Assembly: GCF_021117425.1 (NCBI RefSeq)
Contig: NZ_CP088298.1
Span: 2,232,001 to 2,296,000, forward strand
Direction: 5' to 3'
DNA: 64,000 nucleotides
From: Brevibacterium zhoupengii
GTDB taxonomy: Bacteria; Actinomycetota; Actinomycetes; Actinomycetales; Brevibacteriaceae
Every line of letters begins with the position of its first letter. The stretch's first letter is position 1. Under the pieces are notes generated by a model. It saw nothing but the letters and a program-made list of their open reading frames with translations, was not told the DNA's origin and made no database searches. Below, piece after piece: positions 57,701-64,000 of the stretch. Both the position numbers and the translations under genes were made by a program.

Positions 57701-58534
57701 CTACGAACGGCTCTTCTTGACCTTCGCCTTGCCGTTGTTGGCTGCCAGAATGGCCGCTCCCACAATGCCTGCGTTGTTGAGCAGCTTTGCCGGCTTCATC
57801 TCAGCGCGCGTGCTGATCAGGGGCAGGAACTGTGCGTGTGATTTCGAGATTCCACCGCCGATGAGAATGACGTCCGGGGATACGAGGAGTTCGATCTGCG
57901 AATAGTACTGCTGGAGTCGCGCGGCCCATTCCGCATAGCTGAGGTTCTCGCGGACCTTGATGGACTCGGCTGCTTGCGTCTCCGCATCACGGCCATTCAT
58001 TTCGATATGGCCCAGCTCCGTGTAGGGGACCAGGCGCCCTTGGGTGAACAAGGCGGTGCCGATACCGGTACCCAACGTCGTCAGCAGCACAGTCTTCTTC
58101 CGATGATTGCGCCCTGCGCCGAACACCATCTCGGCGAGGCCCGCGGCATCGGCATCATTCATGATGAAGAAACGACGACCGGTGTGTTCGGAGAGTATTC
58201 TGACGATGTTCGAACCGATCCACGACTGGTCGAGGTTCGCCGCGAAGTGCACCTGATCGTCGAGGACGACGCCAGGGAACCCGCACCCGATCGGGAGAGC
58301 GTCGAGCGCTGCACGATCGTCGACGATCTCAAGCTCGAGGGCCTTGTCGGCGAGGAGGTCGAGGAGCTGCCCGATGGCTTCGGCCACAGCGGCAGGGGTG
58401 CTCGGCTTCGGGGTGAGCACCCGCACCCGTTTGAAGGCGAGATTGCCCGTGGCAGTGTCGACGAGTGCGGCCTTGATGCCCGTGCCGCCGACGTCGACTC
58501 CGATGGCGAAGCGTCCTTGCGTATCGTCAGTCAT
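57701..58534 (-). CDS. ppgK: Polyphosphate glucokinase (ROK family)
   Basis: A 277-residue ROK kinase: I-G-V-D-V-G-G-T-G-I-K at residue 10 (phosphate loop), F-P-G-V-V near residue 90, I-M-N-D-A-D-A-A-G with the catalytic Asp, and L-L-T-T-L-G-T-G-I-G-T-A-L-F. That last segment, with E-L-G-H-I-E, fits the actinobacterial PpgK group, which phosphorylates glucose with polyphosphate or ATP. I chose the ATG at 58534; the frame is open upstream but overlaps map. Confidence 0.9.
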   Translation of the reverse strand: MTDDTQGRFAIGVDVGGTGIKAALVDTATGNLAFKRVRVLTPKPSTPAAVAEAIGQLLDLLADKALELEIVDDRAALDALPIGCGFPGVVLDDQVHFAANLDQSWIGSNIVRILSEHTGRRFFIMNDADAAGLAEMVFGAGRNHRKKTVLLTTLGTGIGTALFTQGRLVPYTELGHIEMNGRDAETQAAESIKVRENLSYAEWAARLQQYYSQIELLVSPDVILIGGGISKSHAQFLPLISTRAEMKPAKLLNNAGIVGAAILAANNGKAKVKKSRS

Positions 58535-58544
58535 GTCTGGCCTG

Positions 58545-59453
58545 TCAGCCTTCTCGGGCAATCGGGCCCTCGGCGATGGCGGTGTCCGCATCGGGGAGGG
58601 TGAGGATCTCGGCACCGGTCTCGGTGACGACGAGAGTGTGCTCGAACTGCGCGGAGCGCTTCCTGTCCTTTGTGACCACAGTCCAAGCGTCGTCCCAGAC
58701 GTCCCAATCGACGGTTCCGAGGTTGAGCATCGGTTCGATGGTGAAGATCATTCCCGGTTCCATCACCTCGGCGTGGGCAGGTGCGGCATCGTAGTGAGGG
58801 ACGATGAGGCCGGAGTGGAACTCGCGGCCCACTCCGTGTCCGCTGTAGTCGCGGACGACGCCGTAGTCGAACCGCTTCGCGTACTTCTCGATGACACGTC
58901 CGATCACGTTGATCTCGCGGCCAGGTTTGACGGCCTTGATGCCGCGCATGGTGGCTTCCCAGGTTCGTTCCACGAGAAGCCGGGACTCCTCGTCCACGTC
59001 TCCGGCGTAGAAGGTATAGTTCGTGTCTCCGTGCATGCCGTCGATGTAGGCCGTGATGTCGACGTTGACGATGTCGCCATCGGCGATCACAGTCGAGTCG
59101 GGAATCCCGTGGCAGATGACCTCATTGAGCGAAGTGCATACTGATTTCGGGAATCCCCGATAGCCCAGGGTCGATGGATAGGCACCGTGGTCGCACATGT
59201 ACTCATGCGCGACTCGGTCGATCGCGTCGGTGGTGATCCCAGGTTCGATGATCTCGCCGACAGCAGCCACAGCATTTGCCGCTATCCTGCCCGCAACGCG
59301 GACCTTTTCGATCTCCTCTGCGGAGTAGAAGTTGTTTCCCCGACCTTCGTCGGCATCGGCGCGTCCGACATATTCGGGTCGTGTGATGCGGCGGGGGACT
59401 GGCAGTTCGGCGGAGATGGTACCGGGCGTGAGCAGGCGAGGCGTATCAGTCAT
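58545..59453 (-). CDS. map: Methionine aminopeptidase type I
   Basis: A 302-residue enzyme that removes N-terminal Met. The metal ligands are visible: D-I-V-N-V-D-I-T and H-G-D-T-N (the two Asp), G-H-G-V-G-R-E-F-H (His), F-T-I-E-P-M (Glu) and a C-terminal Glu in F-E-H-T-L. The N-terminal 45 residues precede the pita-bread core, as in actinobacterial MAP with an extension. The ATG at 59453 is 10 bases after a TAGAAT -10 candidate; the open frame to 59576 lies upstream of that promoter. Confidence 0.93.
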   Translation of the reverse strand: MTDTPRLLTPGTISAELPVPRRITRPEYVGRADADEGRGNNFYSAEEIEKVRVAGRIAANAVAAVGEIIEPGITTDAIDRVAHEYMCDHGAYPSTLGYRGFPKSVCTSLNEVICHGIPDSTVIADGDIVNVDITAYIDGMHGDTNYTFYAGDVDEESRLLVERTWEATMRGIKAVKPGREINVIGRVIEKYAKRFDYGVVRDYSGHGVGREFHSGLIVPHYDAAPAHAEVMEPGMIFTIEPMLNLGTVDWDVWDDAWTVVTKDRKRSAQFEHTLVVTETGAEILTLPDADTAIAEGPIAREG

Positions 59454-59587
59454 GGTGTCTTCGATTCTAGAGCGGTTGAACCCAGATATTCCACAATTGC
59501 GGCGCCTGTCGGTGCGGGCCCTCGTGGGAGAGGATAATAGAGTGGAACGACCAACGAAGACCACCATGATGCGCAATAGGGGGAGTG

Positions 59588-60313
59588 ATGAGTGAACGGG
59601 CTGATTTGACCGGGCCCGAATTCTCCGGACTCAGCGATGTGGTGAGCCTGACGAGCGCACCACAGCAGATCGCAGACCACATCCTCTCCGGCATCGCCGT
59701 GGGCGCATTGCCAGAAGGCACGCTGCTGCCCGGGGAGCGAGCTCTGGCCGCCGACCTGCAAGTCTCACGCTCAAGTGTGCGTGCTGCGCTGCTGCGATTG
59801 GAGCGCCTCGGTGTCGTCGAGCGAAGGCGCGGACGTGGCGGCGGTACCTTCGTCTCCAACGCAGAACCGACTGCGCTGGCCCCCATGGCCGATCGCATCG
59901 GCGAGTTCCATGCCGAACGCAGAAATCTCCTCGACGCCCGTGCGGTCTTCCAGAACAGTCTGGCCGCGACCGCTGCCCTTCGGCGAACCGATGAGGAGCT
60001 CACCGAGCTTCGGCAGTTGGCGCTGAGATACTCCGAACGCGCCGAGGCAGGGGTGGCCAGAACAGCTGACGCGCAGTTCCATTTCGCCATCGCCCGGGCA
60101 GGGCACAACCCCGAGCTCGTTCGCATGGCCATCGACATCGACACCAGGATCAACGCCGGATTCCGTCACGATCCCTTCTCCCATGAGCTCTTCGATCATG
60201 CTGTTGCCGATCACGCTGCCATCGTCGAGGCGATCGCCACCCAGGACGCGGATGCGGCTGGCCGTCTGTGTGAGGAGCACTTCCGGTCGACGACGATGCC
60301 ACCACAGCGCTGA
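59588..60313 (+). CDS. GntR-family (FadR subfamily) regulator
   Basis: A 241-residue protein. The winged HTH reads [26 protein letters not shown] and G-T-F-V-S. The C-terminal FCD domain has D-A-R-A-V-F, then [10 protein letters not shown] and D-H-A-A-I-V-E-A-I, with His and Asp residues that bind a metal and carboxylate effector. It lies next to alanine dehydrogenase and points toward it, so control of ald is possible but unproven. GGGGGAG precedes the ATG. Confidence 0.88.
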   Translation: MSERADLTGPEFSGLSDVVSLTSAPQQIADHILSGIAVGALPEGTLLPGERALAADLQVSRSSVRAALLRLERLGVVERRRGRGGGTFVSNAEPTALAPMADRIGEFHAERRNLLDARAVFQNSLAATAALRRTDEELTELRQLALRYSERAEAGVARTADAQFHFAIARAGHNPELVRMAIDIDTRINAGFRHDPFSHELFDHAVADHAAIVEAIATQDADAAGRLCEEHFRSTTMPPQR

Positions 60314-60421
60314 GTTCATCTCTGCCCCGACGCGACTGACGTTGCCCACCCGCGGCTGACGGTGCCCGCGTCCCCCGTTGCCCTTGAGGCAGCCCCACTT
60401 CGCGGAGCGCCCCTCAACAAC

Positions 60422-60461
60422 GCCGAAGGCCGACACCAGGACAATGGTGTCGGCCTTCGGC
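60422..60461. terminator. Bidirectional terminator between the GntR gene and ald
   Basis: Perfect 17-bp inverted repeat (60422-60438 with 60445-60461), loop of 6 bases, between convergent genes. Confidence 0.8.
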
Positions 60462-60500
60462 ATGGGCAGCTACAGGTGCGATTCACCCCAACCTGTGCGC

Positions 60501-61619
60501 TCAGTTCGCCAGGGCGTGTTCGACGGAGACAGCCTCGAACCCGAAGGCCTCGGCGACGTTGTCATTCGTCACGTGTCCGTTGTGAATGTTGAGTCCGCGA
60601 GCCAGCGCCGAATCCTTCGACAAGGCTGCGTGCCATCCCTGGTTGGCGATCTTGACTGCGAACGGCAGGGTGGCGTTCGTCAGTGCCGCGGTGGCCGTGT
60701 TCGGCACCGCACCAGGCATGTTCGCCACGCAGTAGTAGATCGAGTTGTGGACTTCGAACGTGGGATCGTCATGCGTCGTCGGACGTGAGTTCTCGAAGCA
60801 GCCACCCTGGTCGATGGCGATATCGACCAGCACGGAACCTGGCTTCATTCCGGCGACCATCTCGTCGGTGACGAGCTTCGGTGCCTTCTTGCCGGGAATG
60901 AGGACCGAGCCGATGACCAGGTCGGCGGAGGCCAGGGATTTCGTGATCTCGTACTTATTCGACACCTTCGTAGCGATGGCACCGGCAAAGGTCTCATCGA
61001 TCTGGCGCAGGCGAGGAATGTTGATGTCGATGACCTCCACAGAGGCTCCGAGACCCAATGCCATGCGAGCGGCATTGGTGCCGGCGACACCTGCGCCGAT
61101 GACGACGACGTTGGCCCGTTCGACACCGGGGACGCCCGAGAGCAGGATCCCGCGACCGCCCGAGGCCTTGAGAAGACTGTGTGCTCCGACCTGGGTTGAG
61201 AGCCGACCGGCGATCTCACTCATCGGAGCCAGCAGCGGCAGGCCTCCGCCGTCAGGCTGAACAGTCTCATAGGCGATGGCGGTGGTGCCGGCGTTCATGA
61301 GCGCCTGAGTCAGCGCTTCATCAGCGGCCAGGTGCAGATAGGTGAAGAGGATCAGGTCCTGGCGCAGGAATCCGTACTCTTCGGCGACGGGCTCTTTGAC
61401 CTTGAGGACCATGTCACCGGCAGCCCAAGTCGTCTTCGCGTCCGGAGCGATGGTGGCGCCGGCCTCGGTGTACTCATCATCGGTGATGAATGATCCGACG
61501 CCGGCACCGGCCTGAACTGTGACTTCATGTCCGTGGGCAACGAGCTCGTGGACACCGGCAGCGGTGATGGCGACGCGGAACTCGTTGTTCTTGACCTCTG
61601 TGGGCACTGAAATGCGCAT
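60501..61619 (-). CDS. ald: Alanine dehydrogenase
   Basis: A 372-residue NAD-dependent enzyme: M-R-I-S-V-P-T-E-V-K-N-N-E-F-R-V-A at the start, the catalytic His in T-Y-L-H-L-A, and the Rossmann motif V-I-G-A-G-V-A-G-T-N. It interconverts alanine with pyruvate and ammonia, tying nitrogen to carbon flow. GAAGGAAAG precedes the ATG at 61619. The open frame to 61745 is in the promoter region and is not used. Confidence 0.94.
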   Translation of the reverse strand: MRISVPTEVKNNEFRVAITAAGVHELVAHGHEVTVQAGAGVGSFITDDEYTEAGATIAPDAKTTWAAGDMVLKVKEPVAEEYGFLRQDLILFTYLHLAADEALTQALMNAGTTAIAYETVQPDGGGLPLLAPMSEIAGRLSTQVGAHSLLKASGGRGILLSGVPGVERANVVVIGAGVAGTNAARMALGLGASVEVIDINIPRLRQIDETFAGAIATKVSNKYEITKSLASADLVIGSVLIPGKKAPKLVTDEMVAGMKPGSVLVDIAIDQGGCFENSRPTTHDDPTFEVHNSIYYCVANMPGAVPNTATAALTNATLPFAVKIANQGWHAALSKDSALARGLNIHNGHVTNDNVAEAFGFEAVSVEHALAN

Positions 61620-61947
61620 AGCTTTCCTTCTCTCATGTTGCCCCATGGGCAGTTCCAGCCAGTTCGAACTGTGGCTGAGGATACATCTCACTGTATTCCT
61701 TAGAAGGTCTGGAGGGCAAACCTTTATCTCCAGTATTCGTGACAAACATTGCGGAATCGGTGGAAAACAGGCTACTCACATACGAAATGTGGATATTTTG
61801 TCGTTGACCGACGCACTTACGTTGAATTTCTAGGCACCTTTGACGATCGAGCGGGCGTCGGGGAAGGCCAAGTCATGGCGGCAACGGACAGAACCGGTAA
61901 GCTGAAATCTGTCAGGGATTCACCACACCCGCGATGGAGGGCTCGAC
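61620..61947. promoter_or_regulatory. Divergent region between ald and the small acidic protein gene
   Basis: 328 bp with no supported gene, AT-rich between about 61680 and 61830. It should carry the ald promoter and that of the small gene/glnA. Repeated short inverted patches are present, but no single convincing operator was found. Confidence 0.4.
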
Positions 61948-62151
61948 ATGGGACTGTTCAAAGATATCGACGATGCCGATTCGAAGTACTACTTCAATCT
62001 CAAGACCAACAAGGTCGAACGCGGCCTGGTCAGTGATGCGGACCATCGCATGGGTCCCTATGAGACAGAGGAAGTGGCTCAAGCTGCCCTCGAGCGGGCC
62101 CAGGCTCGCAATGAGGAGTGGGAAGAAGACGACAAGAAGTGGAACGGCTGA
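61948..62151 (+). CDS. Small acidic protein upstream of glnA, actinobacterial family
   Basis: A 67-residue protein: S-K-Y-Y-F-N-L-K-T-N-K-V-E-R-G, M-G-P-Y-E-T-E-E-V-A-Q, then a strongly acidic tail. This small family (often mislabelled as methionine aminopeptidase or SPOR-like) is common in actinobacteria. The function is unknown. It lies 3 bp before glnA and should share its message. Confidence 0.8.
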   Translation: MGLFKDIDDADSKYYFNLKTNKVERGLVSDADHRMGPYETEEVAQAALERAQARNEEWEEDDKKWNG

Positions 62152-62154
62152 GGA

Positions 62155-63513
62155 ATGTCGCGTCAGGAAGAATTCGTTCTTCGCACCGTCGAGGATCGTG
62201 AAGTCCGCTTCATCCGGCTCTGGTTCACCGACGTGCTCGGGGGCCTGAAGTCCGTGGCAGTCGTTCCGGCGGAGCTTGAGGGGGCCTTCTCCGAGGGGAT
62301 CGGGTTCGACGGTTCCGCCGTCGAAGGACTCTCACGTGTCTATGAGGCCGATATGGTGCTCAAGCCGGACCCCTCGACCTTCTCGCTGCTGCCCTGGCGT
62401 GGAGAGAAGGAACCCACGGGGCGGATGTTCTGCGACATCCACGTGCCCGGGGGAGAGCCTGCGCAGGCCGATCCGCGCAACGTCCTCAAACGCACGTTGG
62501 CGAAGGCCGCGGAAAAGGGCTTCTCGTTCTATGTTCACCCGGAGATCGAGTTCTACCTCTTCCAGACGGACAACCTCGACCCCGTCAGCGGCATCCTCGA
62601 GGGTACGACTCCCATTCCCGTCGACACGGCGGGGTACTTCGACCATGTCAACGGCGGGACAGCCAACGACTTCCGACGCTCGGCAGTCACCATGCTCGAG
62701 GCCATGGGCCTGTCCGTGGAGTTCTCTCACCATGAGGCCGGACCCGGCCAGAACGAGATCGACCTGCGCTACGCAGACGCCCTGACCATGGCCGACAACA
62801 TCATGACCTTCCGATCGGTGATCAAGGAAGTGGCGATCTCCCAGGGTGTGTATGCCTCATTCATGCCCAAACCACTCAATGATCATCCAGGCAGCGGGAT
62901 GCACACGCACGTCTCGCTCTTCGAGGGTGAGAACAACGCGTTCTTCGAGCCCGGTGCTATGTATCAGCTGTCGAAGACCGGCAGACAGTTCATCGCCGGA
63001 GTCCTCACCCATGCTGCAGAGATCACCGCGGTGACGAACCAGCATGTGAACTCCTACAAGCGACTGTGGACCGGCCATGAGGCCCCGTCCTATATCTCGT
63101 GGGGACATCGGAACCGGTCGGCGCTGGTCCGGGTGCCCCAGTACAACTCGGGCAAGTCATCTTCGGCTCGGATCGAATACCGGGCGCTTGACTCCTCGGC
63201 CAATCCGTACCTGTCCTATGCTCTCCTTCTCGCCGCGGGGCTCAAGGGCATCGAAGAGGACTACGAACTGCCCGAAGAGGCAGAGGACAACGTCTGGCAG
63301 CTCTCGGACACGGAGCGCCGAGCCATGGGCATTCAGGCGCTGCCGACGAGCCTCTCGCACGCACTGGAGATCATGGAACAGTCCGATCTCGTCGCGGAGA
63401 CTCTGGGCGAGGAAGTCTTCGACTTCTTCCTGCGCAACAAACGCCAGGAATGGAACGACTACCGCGCGCAGGTGACCCCGTTCGAGCTCAGCAAACACTT
63501 CACCTCGATGTAG
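62155..63513 (+). CDS. glnA2: Glutamine synthetase, GlnA2-like
   Basis: A 452-residue type I synthetase. Motifs: G-F-D-G-S-A-V-E-G near residue 45, the metal ligands in P-E-I-E-F-Y-L-F, A-G-P-G-Q-N-E, G-S-G-M-H-T-H, and N-Q-H-V-N-S-Y-K-R-L with R-N-R-S-A-L-V-R. The loop that holds the adenylylated Tyr in regulated GlnA (N-L-Y-D-L-P) reads D-N-V-W-Q-L-S here, so it should not be a GlnE target. It is followed by glnE as in mycobacteria, where the homologue is GlnA2. Confidence 0.9.
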   Translation: MSRQEEFVLRTVEDREVRFIRLWFTDVLGGLKSVAVVPAELEGAFSEGIGFDGSAVEGLSRVYEADMVLKPDPSTFSLLPWRGEKEPTGRMFCDIHVPGGEPAQADPRNVLKRTLAKAAEKGFSFYVHPEIEFYLFQTDNLDPVSGILEGTTPIPVDTAGYFDHVNGGTANDFRRSAVTMLEAMGLSVEFSHHEAGPGQNEIDLRYADALTMADNIMTFRSVIKEVAISQGVYASFMPKPLNDHPGSGMHTHVSLFEGENNAFFEPGAMYQLSKTGRQFIAGVLTHAAEITAVTNQHVNSYKRLWTGHEAPSYISWGHRNRSALVRVPQYNSGKSSSARIEYRALDSSANPYLSYALLLAAGLKGIEEDYELPEEAEDNVWQLSDTERRAMGIQALPTSLSHALEIMEQSDLVAETLGEEVFDFFLRNKRQEWNDYRAQVTPFELSKHFTSM

Positions 63514-63517
63514 ACCG

Positions 63518-64000
63518 ATGGCTCGAATCACTTCGCGCACTTCCGTCGTCTCATCGTCAGCAGCTCGCTTCCTCGATGAGATCGATGAACTCCTCGGCGA
63601 GCCTTTGGCCACCGATTCTCGTTTCATCGACCTCCTCGAGGCTGCCCCGGACCCCCATGCGGCAGCTCTGGGGCTGCTGCGGGTCTTGGAATCCGCGGGG
63701 GAGTCGGCACCTCAGTTCCTGTCCGCCATCCGTTCTGGGGCTGGTGGGGATCTGGCTGAGGACGAACTCGACCGTGCTCTGCTGCGTCGTGTCCTGGCGG
63801 TCATGGGCACCTCGGAGGCGATGGTCGACCACCTCGTGCGGCATCCTGAGTCTCTGCCGCAGCTGGTGGAGCAGTCGCCGTTCCTCATGATCTCCACCCC
63901 GGCGGCTTCGGCGTCAGCACTGCGCAGCGATCTGCTGAAGGCTGTGGGCGCCGATCCTGATGCACCGGCGCCCACGGCGGACCACCTCGGCGATGAGGCG
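63518..64000 (+). CDS. glnE: GlnE, glutamine synthetase adenylyltransferase (N-terminal part; runs off the window)
   Basis: An open frame of 161 codons reaches the right edge with no stop. It starts M-A-R-I-T-S-R-T-S, and continues F-L-D-E-I-D-E-L-L, F-I-D-L-L-E-A-A-P-D-P and L-R-R-V-L-A-V-M-G-T-S-E-A-M-V-D-H, the GlnE N-terminal pattern (deadenylylase domain start, G-x-S-x-x-L-x-x-H). It begins 4 bp after glnA2. The family enzyme adds or removes AMP on the main GlnA; the nucleotidyltransferase motifs lie outside the window. Confidence 0.87.
   Translation, partial: MARITSRTSVVSSSAARFLDEIDELLGEPLATDSRFIDLLEAAPDPHAAALGLLRVLESAGESAPQFLSAIRSGAGGDLAEDELDRALLRRVLAVMGTSEAMVDHLVRHPESLPQLVEQSPFLMISTPAASASALRSDLLKAVGADPDAPAPTADHLGDEA

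Noticed and set aside
1..64000. CRISPR array
   Set aside because: No regularly spaced direct repeats and no cas genes were seen anywhere in the window.

Overview
The window is 64 kb of high-GC chromosomal DNA from an actinobacterium. The fabD-fabH-acpP-fabF cluster with a PucR-type regulator, a homodimeric-type aceE, DUF3052 and DUF3145 genes, polyphosphate glucokinase, the glnA2-glnE pair, a gluABCD-type uptake system and many short-leader or leaderless promoters all point to Micrococcales-like Actinomycetota. Brevibacterium is my best guess. That genus call rests on recognition of gene content and not on a search.

Layout. 1-7.5 kb: molybdenum cofactor synthesis and molybdate uptake (moeB-rhodanese, moaD, moaA, moeA, moaC, moaE, a HTH-molbindin, modA, a modB-modC fusion). 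7.5-16.2 kb: an acyl-CoA synthetase, a glutamate-type ABC transporter (gluABCD), a small acetyltransferase, glutamyl-Q-tRNA(Asp) synthetase, a GT4 glycosyltransferase that appears to lack a canonical start codon, and a DMT-type membrane protein. A tRNA-Asn follows.

16.85-27.86 kb: an 11.0-kb integrative element inserted into a luciferase-like monooxygenase gene. The two gene halves rejoin in frame at a TA dinucleotide, and joining the element's ends gives a near-perfect palindrome centred on the same TA. The element carries a large serine recombinase, a structured leader RNA that ends in a hairpin burying the ribosome-binding site of the next gene, two small genes, an origin-like region, a Rep that joins a HUH nuclease to an SF3 helicase, and overlapping mobC-relaxase-mobB genes. 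Its cargo is a complete replicative DNA polymerase III alpha subunit (dnaE) with a divergent LysR regulator. This cargo is the most unusual thing in the window.

28.7-34.3 kb: an MFS exporter, a degenerate EAL-DICT sensor, a tRNA with anticodon CAU (probably Ile2), two decayed genes (a HIRAN protein with one in-frame TAG and a GNAT with a stop and a frameshift), a conserved hypothetical and DUF3145. 34.5-42.4 kb: fatty-acid synthesis (fabF, acpP, fabH, fabD, fasR-like regulator) and aceE. 42.6-50.7 kb: DUF3052, an AhpE-like peroxiredoxin, a HIT protein, a TipA-like MerR regulator with a textbook 19-bp-spacer promoter, a trans-sulfuration PLP enzyme with a divergent Lrp regulator, cupin proteins, tRNA-Pro, TetR, tRNA-Val, YceI and an L,D-transpeptidase. 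50.8-64 kb: a NCS2 permease, an AMP-dependent ligase, a NIF3 protein, a zinc-ribbon coiled-coil protein, YaaA, RNase P RNA, a DUF3592 protein, polyphosphate glucokinase, methionine aminopeptidase, a GntR regulator, alanine dehydrogenase, a small acidic protein, a glnA2-type glutamine synthetase and the start of glnE.

All calls come from reading the sequence and from family knowledge. No database search was run.
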